Shown: piece by piece, positions 15,582-25,445 of the stretch | Layout of the letters: every line of letters starts with the position of its first letter | How positions within the stretch are numbered: position 1 is the first letter of the stretch | DNA from: Duganella sp. CF402 | GTDB lineage: Bacteria > Pseudomonadota > Gammaproteobacteria > Burkholderiales > Burkholderiaceae_D | DNA: 64,000 bases | NCBI RefSeq assembly: GCF_900109645.1 | Contig: NZ_FOBG01000007.1 | Location: 16,144-80,143 of the forward strand | Direction of reading: 5' to 3' | Made by a program: the position numbers and the translations under genes | The notes under the pieces: generated by a model | Told to the model about the DNA's origin: nothing | What the model saw: only the letters and a program-made list of their open reading frames with translations | Databases searched by the model: none

Positions 15582-18500
15582 ATGAACCTGCCTCGCCCGC
15601 TTATCCTGATGTTGTTGTCCGCCGGTGTACTGTCCTCCGCGCAAGCCGCAGACGCCTACTACCGCTATCCCGCCATCCGTGGCGACGCCGTGATGTTCAC
15701 CGCTGAAGGCGACTTGTGGAAGACCGGCGCGCATGGCGGCCAGGCCCAGCGCCTGACCACCCATCCCTCGGCCGAAACCAACGCCGCCATCTCGCACGAC
15801 GGCCGCTGGGTGGCGTTCTCGGCCTCGTATGAAGGCGCGCAGGAAGCCCACGTGATGCCGCTGGCGGGCGGCCTGCCCAAGCGCATCACCTTCGAAAACG
15901 GCGCCGTGTCTGTGCTGGGCTGGAGCGCCCAGGGCGAGGTGCTGGTCAGCATGGCCAGCGGCACCGGGCCGGGCCGCAGCCTGGTGATTGCGGCCGTCAA
16001 GCCGGACAGCTTGCAGCGCCAGCTGTTCCCGCTGGCCGACGCCAACGACGCGGTGCTGGACGACGCCGGCAAGACCCTGTACTTCACCCGCAACGGCCTG
16101 GCGCTGACCAACGACAACGTCAAGGCCTATCGCGGCGGCGCGCACGCGCAGCTGTGGCGCTATGCGCTGGGCGGCACGGCGGAAGCGGTGCAACTGCTGG
16201 CGTCCGACAATGGCAACAACAAGCGCCCGATGTGGTGGCAAGGCCGCCTCTACTTCATCAGCGACCGTAGCGGCTCGGACAATCTGTGGACGATGGCCGC
16301 CGACGGCAGCGACGCGCGCCAGCTGACCCAGCACAAGGACTGGGACGTGCGCAACGCCGCGCTGGGCGACGGCCGCATCGTCTACCAGCTGGGCGCGGAC
16401 CTGCATGTGCTGGACCTGTCCAGCGCCAGGAATGAAGCGCTGGCCATCGACCTGCTGTCCGACTTCGACCAGCAGCGCACGCGCCAGATCCGCTCGCCGC
16501 TGGAGAGCCTGACCAATGTGCAAATCGCCGGCAAGACCGAGCGCATCGTGCTGACCGCGCGCGGCCGCGTCAGCGTGGCCGGCACCGGCGCCCAGCGCCG
16601 CGTGGAGATCGCGATTCCGGAAGGCGCCCGCGCCCGCCAGGCCGTGTTCAGCCACGACGACAAAGCCATCTATGCGATTGTCGACAGCAGCGGCGAAAAC
16701 GAAATCTGGAAATTCGCCGCCGACGGTTCCGGCAAGGGCGAACAGCTGACCAAGGACGGCAACAACCACCGCTGGCAGCTGTACCCGTCGCCAGACGGCC
16801 GCTGGCTGGGCCACACCGACAAGAAGGGCCGCTTCTGGCTGCTGGACCTGGCCACCAAGGCCAACATGGTGATCGACGATGCGGGCAAGGTCGGCCTGGG
16901 CGACTACGATGAAATCGCCTGGTCGCCGGACAGCAAGAACCTGGCGCTGGTGCGCGCCGCCAGCAACGAGCAGCGCAACCAGATCGGCCTGTACAACGTC
17001 GACAGCAAGCAGCTGGCCTTCGTCACCAGCGACCGCTACACTTCGCGCGCGCCGGTGTTCTCGCCGGACGGCAAGTGGCTGTACTTCCTTTCGGCCCGCA
17101 ACTTCCAGCTGGCGAACGGCTCGCCGTGGGGCGACCGCAATATGGGCCCGGTATTCGACAAGCGCACCGGCGTCTACGCGCTGGCGCTGCAGCCGGACAA
17201 CCGTTTCCCGTTCAAGCCGGACGATGAACTGAGCAAGCCGGGCGATAAGCCGGCCGAAGGCGCGACCGAGCAGGCAGCGGAAAAAGCGGCGGAGAAGGCG
17301 GTCGCCAAGAGCACAACGAAAGACGCAGCCAAGGCCGCCGGCAAGAGCCTGCCGGCCGTGGTCTACGCCGGTCTGGCGGAGCGCTTGTACGAGGTGCCGC
17401 TGACCGCCGGTAACTACCGCGCACTGCAAATGGACGACAAGCGCCTGTACTTCCTTGATGCCGACGGCAACGATGGCAAGGCCAATTTGAAAACACTGGC
17501 CATCGCCAGCAACGGTCCGCAGCCCGAAGTGTTTGTGGCCGGCGTGCGCGAGTACGACCTATCGCTGGATCGCAAGCGCGTCTACTACCGCACCTTCGCC
17601 AGCGGTCCTGGCGACATGCTGGTGGTGGACGCCGGCGCCAAGGCGCCGGGCGATGTCACCAAGGCCAAGATCAAGGTGGACGACTGGACCTTCACCTCCA
17701 ATCCGCGCCTCGAATGGAAGCAGATGTTCAACGACGCATGGCGCATGCACCGCGACTTCCTGTATGACGTGAAGATGCGCGGCGCCGACTGGCCGGCCGT
17801 GCGCGCCAAATACGCGCCGCTGGTGGAGCGCGTGACCGACCGCGCGGAGCTGGACGATGTGCTGGGCATGATGATCAGCGAAGTGGGCGCGCTGCACTCG
17901 CAGATTCGTCCCGGCGATATCCGCCGTTCGGCGCCGGAAGGCACGCCGGCCGGCCTGGGCGCGCTGCTGTCGCGCACCGCCGAGGGCTATCGCGTCGATC
18001 ACATTTACACCAGCGAACCGGAACTGCCGTCGCAACGCGGCCCGCTGGCGCAAGCTGGCGTTGATGTGAAAGAGGGCGACATCATCACCGCGGTCAACGG
18101 CAAGCCGGTGCTGGAAGCACGTGACATCGCCGACCTGTTGCTCAATCAAGCCGACAAACAAGTGCTGCTGCAAGTGAAGCGCAAAGCCGAATCGCGCCAG
18201 GTGATTGTGCTGCCAGTGAATATGACCAAACAGGCCGCGCTGCGCTACAGCGACTGGGAGCAATCGCGCGCGCAGCAGGTGGACGCTGCGTCCAAGGGCC
18301 GCATCGGCTACCTGCACCTGCGCGCGATGGGACCGAACGACATCGCCTCGTTCGCGCGCGATTTCTACGCCAATGTGAACCGCGAGGGCCTGATCATCGA
18401 CGTGCGCCGCAATAACGGCGGCAACATCGATAGCTGGATCATTGAGAAGCTGCTGCGCAAGGCATGGGCGTTCTGGGCGCCGCCGGGCGTGGCGCCGTCG

Positions 18501-18902
18501 CCGAATATGCAGAACACCTTCCGTGGCCACCTGGTGGTGCTGATCGACGAATACACCTACTCGGACGGCGAGACTTTCGCGGCCGGCATCAAGTCGCTGG
18601 GTCTCGCGCCGCTGGTTGGCAAGCGCACCGCCGGTGCGGGCGTCTGGCTGTCGGATAACAACCGCTTGAGCGACAACGGCATGGCGCGCGTGGCGGAGAT
18701 GGGGCAGTTCAACACCGAAGACGGCCAGTGGCTGATCGAAGGCGTGGGCGTGTCGCCGGACGTGGTGGTGGACAACCTGCCGCACGCCACCTATCAGGGA
18801 CAGGACCGTCAGCTGGAAGTGGCGCTGCAATTGCTGGACAAGACCCTGAAAGAGAAACCAGTCAAGCCATATCAACCGCAGGCGATCCCTGCACGAAAAT
18901 AA
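15582..18902 (+). CDS. Tricorn-like S41 family serine peptidase (first copy)
   Basis: 1106-residue exported protease. Signal peptide at 1-23 (ends SSAQAADA). The N-terminal half is two series of WD40/PD40-like propeller blades with repeated DGRWVAFS and SPDGKWLYF-type strands. A Lys/Ala-rich insert lies at about 550-590, then a core domain, a PDZ-like region (about 790-860) and the C-terminal S41 fold. Candidate catalytic residues: His in GALHSQ (about 771), nucleophile Ser in TYSDGETFA (about 993) and Glu in IEGVGVSPD. The order propeller-propeller-PDZ-S41 is that of tricorn protease, which trims peptides. Followed after 9 bases by a paralogue. Probably periplasmic; substrate unknown. Confidence 0.88.
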   Translation: MNLPRPLILMLLSAGVLSSAQAADAYYRYPAIRGDAVMFTAEGDLWKTGAHGGQAQRLTTHPSAETNAAISHDGRWVAFSASYEGAQEAHVMPLAGGLPKRITFENGAVSVLGWSAQGEVLVSMASGTGPGRSLVIAAVKPDSLQRQLFPLADANDAVLDDAGKTLYFTRNGLALTNDNVKAYRGGAHAQLWRYALGGTAEAVQLLASDNGNNKRPMWWQGRLYFISDRSGSDNLWTMAADGSDARQLTQHKDWDVRNAALGDGRIVYQLGADLHVLDLSSARNEALAIDLLSDFDQQRTRQIRSPLESLTNVQIAGKTERIVLTARGRVSVAGTGAQRRVEIAIPEGARARQAVFSHDDKAIYAIVDSSGENEIWKFAADGSGKGEQLTKDGNNHRWQLYPSPDGRWLGHTDKKGRFWLLDLATKANMVIDDAGKVGLGDYDEIAWSPDSKNLALVRAASNEQRNQIGLYNVDSKQLAFVTSDRYTSRAPVFSPDGKWLYFLSARNFQLANGSPWGDRNMGPVFDKRTGVYALALQPDNRFPFKPDDELSKPGDKPAEGATEQAAEKAAEKAVAKSTTKDAAKAAGKSLPAVVYAGLAERLYEVPLTAGNYRALQMDDKRLYFLDADGNDGKANLKTLAIASNGPQPEVFVAGVREYDLSLDRKRVYYRTFASGPGDMLVVDAGAKAPGDVTKAKIKVDDWTFTSNPRLEWKQMFNDAWRMHRDFLYDVKMRGADWPAVRAKYAPLVERVTDRAELDDVLGMMISEVGALHSQIRPGDIRRSAPEGTPAGLGALLSRTAEGYRVDHIYTSEPELPSQRGPLAQAGVDVKEGDIITAVNGKPVLEARDIADLLLNQADKQVLLQVKRKAESRQVIVLPVNMTKQAALRYSDWEQSRAQQVDAASKGRIGYLHLRAMGPNDIASFARDFYANVNREGLIIDVRRNNGGNIDSWIIEKLLRKAWAFWAPPGVAPSPNMQNTFRGHLVVLIDEYTYSDGETFAAGIKSLGLAPLVGKRTAGAGVWLSDNNRLSDNGMARVAEMGQFNTEDGQWLIEGVGVSPDVVVDNLPHATYQGQDRQLEVALQLLDKTLKEKPVKPYQPQAIPARK

Positions 18903-18911
18903 GGAGGCTGT

Positions 18912-21900
18912 ATGAAGCGAGTGATTGCGAGCGCTCTGCTGGCAATGAGTGTCAGCGCCCCGGTGCTGGCGCTGCCCAACACCAGCGATACCCGCATGTT
19001 GACCGAGCCGGCGCTGTCCGCGCATCACCTTGCGTTTATCTACGCAGGTGATGTGTGGCTGGCGAATGCCGACGGCAGCGCGCCGCGCCGCCTCACCTCC
19101 GATCCGGGCGAGAAATCGAACCCGGTGTTTTCTCCCGATGGAAAACTGATCGCCTACAGCGCGCAGGTGGACGGCAATACCGACGTCTACCTGCTGCCGG
19201 TTGAAGGCGGCGTGCCGAAACGCCTGACCTGGCATCCGGGTGCGGACGTGGCGCAGGCCTTCACGCCGGATGGCAAGGCGGTGATGTTCACATCGCCGCG
19301 TGCGGCCTTCAACAACCGCTTCCGCAAATTGTTCACCGTGCCGGTGGACGGCGGCGTTGAGACCCAGCTGGAAGTGCCGAACGCCGCGCGTGCCACGTGG
19401 TCGCCGGACGGCAAGCAGATCGTCTACAATCCGTTCTCGCCAGCCTTCATGCAGTGGAAGCATTATCGTGGCGGTACGCATTCCATCCTGTGGCTGTTTA
19501 ATCGCGGTGATAAAGCGGTGCTGCAGATTCCGCAGCCGGCCGGAGGTTCCAACGATGTCGACCCGGTGTGGATCGGCGACACCATCTACTTCCGCTCTGA
19601 CCGCGACGGCGAATTCAATCTGTACGCCTACGACGTCAAGACCAAGGTGGTGCGCGCGCTGACGCAGCACAAAGACTTCCCGGTGCTGAACGTCTCGGCC
19701 TCCGGCAGCCGCATCGTCTACGAGCAGGCCGGCTACCTGCATGCGCTGGACCTGAGCAGCGGGCAGGCGCGCAAGCTGACCATCGGCGTGAATGCCGACC
19801 TTGGGTTGTCGCGCCCACGCTGGGTCAGCGGCGCCAAGTACATCCGCAATGCGTCGATCTCGCCATCGGGCGCGCGCGTGGCGTATGAATTCCGTGGCGA
19901 GGTCGTCACCATCCCTGCGGATAAAGGCGATGTGCGCAACCTGACGCAGACCTCGGCCGTGCATGAGCGCTCGCCCATCTGGTCGCCCGATGGCCGCTCG
20001 GTGGCGTACTTCTCAGACGAATCCGGTGAATACGCGCTGCACATTCGCGCGCAGGACGGCAAGGGCGAGCCGCGCAAGTACAAATTGAACGGCTCCGGCT
20101 TCTATCAGAATTCAGCGTGGTCGCCGGACAGCAAGAAGATCGCCTACATCGACAATTCGTGGACGCTGTACGTGCTGGATGTGGCTTCGGGCGCGATCAA
20201 GAAAATCGCCTCGGAGCCGCTGTATGCGCCGGAAGTCACGCTGCAACCGGCGTGGTCGCCGGACTCGCGCTGGATCGCCTACGCGCTCGGTTCGATGACC
20301 TATACGCGCAGCGCCTACATCTATTCGCTGGAGCAGAACAAGTCGTGGCAGGTGACGGATGGCTTGTCCGACGTGGTTGATCCGGTGTTCGACAAGAGCG
20401 GCAAGTACCTGTACTTCTTCGCCTCGACCAACGCGGGGCCGAGCAATAACTGGTTCTCGCAGCAGAACGAGGATAACCGTGTCACGCGCACCATCTGGAT
20501 GGCGACGCTGCGGCGCGACCTGCCATCCCCGCTGATCAAGGAGAGCGACGAAGAGAAGGTGCCACCGGTCACGCCGGTTGCCGCCGCAGCGGCCAAGCCG
20601 GAAGCGCCGAAGGTCGATCCGAAGACGGGCCGCGACGACCCTAAAGTCACCGTCGCACCGGTCGCTCCGATCTCCATTGATTTTGACGGCATCGACACCC
20701 GCATCGTCGATCTGCCGATACCTGGGGCTGAATTGTCCGACCTGCAGGCCGGGGAGGCTGGTCAGATCTTCTTCCTGCGCCAGAACGACGGCAAGAAAGC
20801 CATCCAGCGCTTCGACCTGAAGGACCGCAAGGCCGAAACCTTGCTGCCGGAAGCCGACCAGTTCGAGGTTTCCGCCGATGGCAAGAAGCTGCTGTACCGA
20901 TTGAAGGAAGCATGGGCGATGGGCAGCGCCAGCGCCAAGACGCTGACGCCAGGCGAAGGCAAGATCAAGGTCGAAGCCATCGAAGTGCGCGCCGAGCCGC
21001 GTGCGGAATGGGCGCAGATCTTCAACGAAGCGTGGCGCATCAACCGCGACTACTTCTATGATCCCGGCATGCACGGCGCCGACTGGAACAAGATGCGCGC
21101 CAAGTACGCGCAGTTCCTGCCGGAGCTGTCCAGCCGTGCGGACCTGAATCGCCTGATCCAGTGGCTGTGCAGCGAACTGGGTGTCGGCCACCATCGCGGC
21201 GGTGGCGGTGATTTCTTCACCGAGGCCAAGCCGGTGCCGGGCGGCCTGCTCGGCGCGGACTATGAGGTGAACGAAGGCCGTTACCGCTTCAAGAAAATCT
21301 ACGGCGGCCTGAATTGGAACCCGGCTCTGCGCGCGCCGCTGACGGAGCCTGGGCTCAACGTCAAGGCCGGCGAGTATTTGCTGGCGGTGGATGGCCGTCC
21401 GCTGCACGCGCCGACCAATCTGTATAGCGCTTTCGAGAACACCGCCAACAAAGCCATCGACATCACGGTTGGCCCGAATGCGGACGGCAGCAAATCGCGC
21501 ACCATCACCGTGGTGCCGGTTGCCACTGAAGACGCGCTGCGCAACCGCGATTGGATCGAAGGGAATATCCGCAAGGTCAACGCGGCTACGGGCGGCCGGG
21601 TCGCCTACGTCTACGTGCCGAATACGGCAACGCTGGGCCACACCTATTTCAAGCGTTACTTCTTCCCGCAGGCCGACAAGGATGCGGTCATCATCGACGA
21701 GCGTTTCAACGGCGGTGGCAGCGTGGCCGATTACTACCTTGAGATTTTGCAGAAGAAGGAAATCGCCTGGTGGACCATGCGCTATGGCGCGGACATGAAG
21801 ACGCCGTCGGCCTCGATCCAGGGACCGCGCGCGATGCTGATCGACGAAACCGCAGGCTCCGGCGGCGACCTGCTGCCGTGGATGTTCCGTCAAAACCAAA

Positions 21901-22199
21901 TGGGACCGCTGATCGGCAAGCGCACGTGGGGCGGGCTGGTTGGCATTCTCGGCTTCCCGGTGCTGATGGATGGCGGGAACATCACCGCGCCTAACCTGGC
22001 TTTCTGGACCCGCGACAAGGGCTGGGGTGTGGAGAACGAAGGCGTGGCGCCGGATATCGAGGTGGATCAGAATCCGGCCGACGTGATCGCCGGCCGCGAT
22101 CCGCAACTGGAAAAAGCGATTGAAGTCATCAAGGCCGAACTGGTGAAGAATCCGCCGGTGCGTCCTGCGCATCCGGCCTTCCCGATCAAGGCCAAGTGA
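18912..22199 (+). CDS. Tricorn-like S41 family serine peptidase (second copy)
   Basis: 1095-residue paralogue of the upstream gene with the same order: signal peptide (1-20, ending APVLA), two propeller regions with SPDGKLIAYSAQ-type blades, a Pro/Ala/Lys linker (about 550-580), a PDZ-like region (about 775-870) and an S41 domain. The candidate nucleophile is Ser in ETAGSGGDLLPW (about 979), with His in ELGVGHHRGG (about 757) and Glu in VENEGVAPD. The GTAGG-like neighbourhood of the nucleophile differs from the first copy (AGSGGD against YSDGE), so the two may cleave different peptides. AAGGAGG precedes the start. The 9-base gap suggests co-transcription. Confidence 0.88.
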   Translation: MKRVIASALLAMSVSAPVLALPNTSDTRMLTEPALSAHHLAFIYAGDVWLANADGSAPRRLTSDPGEKSNPVFSPDGKLIAYSAQVDGNTDVYLLPVEGGVPKRLTWHPGADVAQAFTPDGKAVMFTSPRAAFNNRFRKLFTVPVDGGVETQLEVPNAARATWSPDGKQIVYNPFSPAFMQWKHYRGGTHSILWLFNRGDKAVLQIPQPAGGSNDVDPVWIGDTIYFRSDRDGEFNLYAYDVKTKVVRALTQHKDFPVLNVSASGSRIVYEQAGYLHALDLSSGQARKLTIGVNADLGLSRPRWVSGAKYIRNASISPSGARVAYEFRGEVVTIPADKGDVRNLTQTSAVHERSPIWSPDGRSVAYFSDESGEYALHIRAQDGKGEPRKYKLNGSGFYQNSAWSPDSKKIAYIDNSWTLYVLDVASGAIKKIASEPLYAPEVTLQPAWSPDSRWIAYALGSMTYTRSAYIYSLEQNKSWQVTDGLSDVVDPVFDKSGKYLYFFASTNAGPSNNWFSQQNEDNRVTRTIWMATLRRDLPSPLIKESDEEKVPPVTPVAAAAAKPEAPKVDPKTGRDDPKVTVAPVAPISIDFDGIDTRIVDLPIPGAELSDLQAGEAGQIFFLRQNDGKKAIQRFDLKDRKAETLLPEADQFEVSADGKKLLYRLKEAWAMGSASAKTLTPGEGKIKVEAIEVRAEPRAEWAQIFNEAWRINRDYFYDPGMHGADWNKMRAKYAQFLPELSSRADLNRLIQWLCSELGVGHHRGGGGDFFTEAKPVPGGLLGADYEVNEGRYRFKKIYGGLNWNPALRAPLTEPGLNVKAGEYLLAVDGRPLHAPTNLYSAFENTANKAIDITVGPNADGSKSRTITVVPVATEDALRNRDWIEGNIRKVNAATGGRVAYVYVPNTATLGHTYFKRYFFPQADKDAVIIDERFNGGGSVADYYLEILQKKEIAWWTMRYGADMKTPSASIQGPRAMLIDETAGSGGDLLPWMFRQNQMGPLIGKRTWGGLVGILGFPVLMDGGNITAPNLAFWTRDKGWGVENEGVAPDIEVDQNPADVIAGRDPQLEKAIEVIKAELVKNPPVRPAHPAFPIKAK

Positions 22200-22204
22200 T
22201 GTAC

Positions 22205-22314
22205 TGTCCGGAATTGAACACCACCTTCGTTCAGTTCCGGACAAAGCAGCGCGGTAAAGTGCGTGGCATGGATGTTGCAGTTTGATGCGATAACTTCATC
22301 ACGGAATTGAACAC
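22205..22314 (+). promoter_or_regulatory. Repeat-containing region upstream of the permease gene
   Basis: Arms TGTCCGGAATTGAAC (22205-22219) and GTTCAGTTCCGGACA (22229-22243) form a 15-base stem with one mismatch and a nine-base loop, just past the protease stop. The 13-mer CGGAATTGAACAC of the left arm (22209-22221) recurs exactly at 22302-22314, touching the permease ATG. The hairpin has no T run, so a terminator is doubtful; the repeated half-site suggests a regulator binding region. Confidence 0.5.
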
Positions 22315-24750
22315 ATGGATTTACGCATCGGCTGGCGCACACTGGTACAGGAACCTGCTTACACACTGACCGCGATACTGAGTCTCGGCATCGGCCTGGC
22401 GGCGACCTTGCTGCTGCTGGGCTTTGTGCGCTACTCGATGGCGTACGACAGCCACGTGCCGGAAGTAGAGCAGGTCTACGTGGTGAAGCACCACTTCAAT
22501 GTCGAGCCTTCGTCGCCCTTGTTCGATATCGCGCCGATGTTCTTACGCGAGACCGCACAGCAGACGCCGGGCGTGGCCGACGCCACCAGCTACATTCCCG
22601 CGCGTCCCGAGATTACGCCGCTGACGGTGCGCGCCGGCCGCCAGCTGATGACGGTGCGCAGCCTGATCGTGCTGCCTGGCTTCCCCTCGCTGCTGGGTAT
22701 TCGTGCGCTGCAAGGCGACATGGCGACGGCGTTGGAGCGGCCGGATCGTTTCGTCATCACCGAGTCCGGCGCGCTACGCCTGTTCGGCACGCGCGATGCG
22801 CTAGGCCGCACCATCACGGCGGAAGGACACACCATGCAGGTCGGCGCCGTGGTGCCGTCGCCGCCGGCCAATACCACCATCCCATTCGAGATTCTATTTG
22901 GCGTGAACGGCGCGGTGGTGGAGCCTGACATCCGCCACGAAATGCTGACCGGTGAACATGGCTGGATGGCCAAGACCTTGCTGCGCCTGAAGCCCGGCGC
23001 CTCGCTGCCGGCGGTCCTTGATCGCTTGCAGCAGGCGGTGGACAAGGCACCGTCGCTGAACCAGTTTCCGCCCGACGTGCACGAGCGGCTCGGCCAGCGC
23101 AAGGCGATTGAACTGGCCATTACGCCGCTGCGCGACGCCTACTTCGACGACAAAGTGGTCAACAGCTTTATTGCGCTGCCGGGTGACCGCGCCAGTCCGG
23201 GCGTCGTCGCCGGGCTGGCGGTGCTGGCGGCGCTGATCCTGCTGCTGGCGGCGATCAACTACGTCAACCTGACCACGGTGCGCGTGCTGCGCCGCCAACG
23301 CGAAATCGCACTGCGTAAAGTGCTGGGCGCGGGCGTGCCGCAGATCGTGCTGCAATTCCTGCTGGAGTCGGTGCTGCTGGCGACGGCGGCGACCGTGCTT
23401 GGGCTGTTGCTGGCGTGGCTGGCGCTGCCGGTATTTTCGCAACTGGTCAATCGTCAGCTGGATGGATTGTTTTCGCCGCTGAATATCGCGCTGGCGTTCG
23501 GCATCGGCGCGCTGCTGGGTGCTTTGACTGCGGCGTATCCAGCATGGATCGCGCTGCGCGTGCATCCGACGCAAGTGCTTGCGGGGCGGCCGGATAGCGA
23601 ATCGCGCGGCAGCATGCATTGGCGGCGCGCGCTGACGGTGGTGCAGATCGCCTCAGCAATGGGCCTGGCCAGCGTGACCATCGCCGTCGCATGGCAGACC
23701 GAATATGCGATGCGGGCTGCGCCGGGCTTCGATCCGTCGCCGCTGGTGGTGGTCGATATGCCGGGCCATGTGCGCGATGAAGACAAAGCGCGCCGCTTCA
23801 TATCCGCCTTGCAGGCGCAACCCGGTGTGGCAGGTGTGGCGATCTCCGAGGATCCGGTAGGTCGTCTGGACTGGCTGTGGACGCGCATGCTCAAGCGGCC
23901 CGGCGGCGTGTCCGCGTCGATGGAAATGAAAACCGTCAGCGCCAACTTCTTTGAACTGTATGGCATCGCGCCGGCAGCAGGGAGCTTGTTCCAGTCGGCC
24001 GTGGACAAGGACGACGATGCGACCACGATCGTACTGAATGCCGTCGCCGCGCGCGCGCTGGGTTTCGCCAGCGCCGAGCAGGCGGTGGGGCAGACCGTAA
24101 CCTTCAACGCGTTCGACAATGCCGTCATCAGCGCGCGTATCGTCGGCATCGCGCCGGAGCTGCGATTCCGTTCGCTGCGCGAGCCGCCGAGCGCCACGGC
24201 CTACGCACTGGGGAAAAACGGAATGGTGCTGAGTGTGCGTGCGGCGGGTGCGCCAGCGGAAGTCGAGCGTGCCGCGCAAGCCCTGTGGCCCAGCTACTTC
24301 CCCGATGCGATCCCCAAGATCTACCGCGCGGCGGACGTGCTGGAGGCGCACTACGCCGAAGACGCCCGCATGGCCAGGCTGCTGGCGGTGGCAACCACCA
24401 TCGCATTGGCCATCGCCGCTTTCGGCACCTACGCCTTGTCGGCCAACACCGTGCAGCGCCGCGCGCGCGAAATCGTCCTGCGCAAGCTGCACGGCGCGCG
24501 CCGCACCGACATCGGCCTGCTGGTCATCCGCGAAACCGGCACGTTGATCCTGGTCGCCGCGGTCATCAGCCTGCCGGTAGCACTGCTGCTGATCGAGCGC
24601 CACCTGAGCAACTACATCGAACGTGCCCCTATCGGCTACTGGACCCTGGCCTTGGCGCTGCTGCTAACTCTGGCCGTCGCCCTTATCGCCATCACCCGCC
24701 ACACCCGCACCGCCATGCGCCTGCCGCCAGCGGAGGCCTTGCGTGGCTAG
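22315..24750 (+). CDS. ABC transporter permease, MacB/FtsX type
   Basis: 811-residue inner-membrane protein. Layout: first membrane helix (about 18-40), periplasmic MacB-PCD-like domain (about 45-270), three-helix FtsX bundle (about 300-435), second signal-like helix, second periplasmic domain (about 460-680) and a final three-helix FtsX bundle (about 690-805). The two EIALRKVLGA / EIVLRKLHGA coupling-helix motifs (about 330 and 720) are clear and normally contact the ATPase. No ATP-binding gene is next to it; the partner must be encoded elsewhere or the gene is a single-subunit remnant. Such permeases export peptides, lipoproteins or antibiotics, or serve signalling. Its stop overlaps that of the facing regulator gene by four bases. 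Confidence 0.88.
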   Translation: MDLRIGWRTLVQEPAYTLTAILSLGIGLAATLLLLGFVRYSMAYDSHVPEVEQVYVVKHHFNVEPSSPLFDIAPMFLRETAQQTPGVADATSYIPARPEITPLTVRAGRQLMTVRSLIVLPGFPSLLGIRALQGDMATALERPDRFVITESGALRLFGTRDALGRTITAEGHTMQVGAVVPSPPANTTIPFEILFGVNGAVVEPDIRHEMLTGEHGWMAKTLLRLKPGASLPAVLDRLQQAVDKAPSLNQFPPDVHERLGQRKAIELAITPLRDAYFDDKVVNSFIALPGDRASPGVVAGLAVLAALILLLAAINYVNLTTVRVLRRQREIALRKVLGAGVPQIVLQFLLESVLLATAATVLGLLLAWLALPVFSQLVNRQLDGLFSPLNIALAFGIGALLGALTAAYPAWIALRVHPTQVLAGRPDSESRGSMHWRRALTVVQIASAMGLASVTIAVAWQTEYAMRAAPGFDPSPLVVVDMPGHVRDEDKARRFISALQAQPGVAGVAISEDPVGRLDWLWTRMLKRPGGVSASMEMKTVSANFFELYGIAPAAGSLFQSAVDKDDDATTIVLNAVAARALGFASAEQAVGQTVTFNAFDNAVISARIVGIAPELRFRSLREPPSATAYALGKNGMVLSVRAAGAPAEVERAAQALWPSYFPDAIPKIYRAADVLEAHYAEDARMARLLAVATTIALAIAAFGTYALSANTVQRRAREIVLRKLHGARRTDIGLLVIRETGTLILVAAVISLPVALLLIERHLSNYIERAPIGYWTLALALLLTLAVALIAITRHTRTAMRLPPAEALRG

Positions 24751-25445
24751 AAGGATGTCAGCGCTTTGAATTGCGGGGCGCGGCGGCGGGAGACTTCGAT
24801 GGCTACTTGGTCGCGCAGGGTGAGGTCGAGGCCCCCGGCGTCGTTGGGCGCGGCTTGCTCCACGTGGTCGAGGTTGACGATGTGGCGGCGGCTGGCCCGG
24901 AAGAAGCGCGATGGATCGAGCTTTTCTTCCAGTTGGTTCAGGGAGCGCAGCATCAGCGGTTGATGCTGGTCGAAGTAGACGCGCGTGTAGTTGCCATCGG
25001 ATTCAAACAGGCGGATGTTTTCCAGCGCGACGAACCAGCATCGCTCGCCGTCCTTGATGAACAGTTTTTTGCTTGCGGTGGATGCCGCCTCGCGGTGATG
25101 TCGCGCGGCGCAGCGTTGCAGGGCCGAGGCCATGCGCGCTGCCTGTATCGGCTTCTGCAGATAATCGAGCGCATTGACTTCGAACGCTTGCAGCGCGTAT
25201 TGATCGAAAGCGGTGGTGAAGATCACTTCCGGCGCTTCCTCCAGCGCGGCCAGCATGTCGAAGCCGGAGCCGCCTGGCATTTGCACATCGAGGAAAATCA
25301 GGTCCGGCTTGAGAGCGTGGATCTGCTGCACGCCATCGGCGGCATTGATCGCTTCACCCACGATTTCCACTTCAGGATGCGCCGCCAGCAGGCGCCGCAA
25401 CTCGGCGCGCGCGAGGCGTTCGTCGTCGATCAGTAGCGCGCGCAT
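24747..25445 (-). CDS. LytTR family response regulator
   Basis: 232-residue regulator with an N-terminal receiver domain (phospho-acceptor Asp53 in FLDVQMPGG, acidic pair LIDDER, Lys in DYLQKPI) and a C-terminal LytTR DNA-binding domain (about 130-230, with FFRASRRHIVNLDHVE). It belongs with the kinase gene just upstream: the ATG shares its A with the kinase TAA stop. The target genes are unknown; the neighbouring permease and hydrolase are candidates because LytTR/LytS pairs often control adjacent transporters. Confidence 0.93.
   Translation of the reverse strand: MRALLIDDERLARAELRRLLAAHPEVEIVGEAINAADGVQQIHALKPDLIFLDVQMPGGSGFDMLAALEEAPEVIFTTAFDQYALQAFEVNALDYLQKPIQAARMASALQRCAARHHREAASTASKKLFIKDGERCWFVALENIRLFESDGNYTRVYFDQHQPLMLRSLNQLEEKLDPSRFFRASRRHIVNLDHVEQAAPNDAGGLDLTLRDQVAIEVSRRRAPQFKALTSF

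Noticed and set aside
22205..22243. Terminator after the second tricorn-like protease
   Set aside because: The stem is good but is followed by AAAGCAGC with no T run, so intrinsic termination on the + strand is unlikely; kept as a regulatory candidate.
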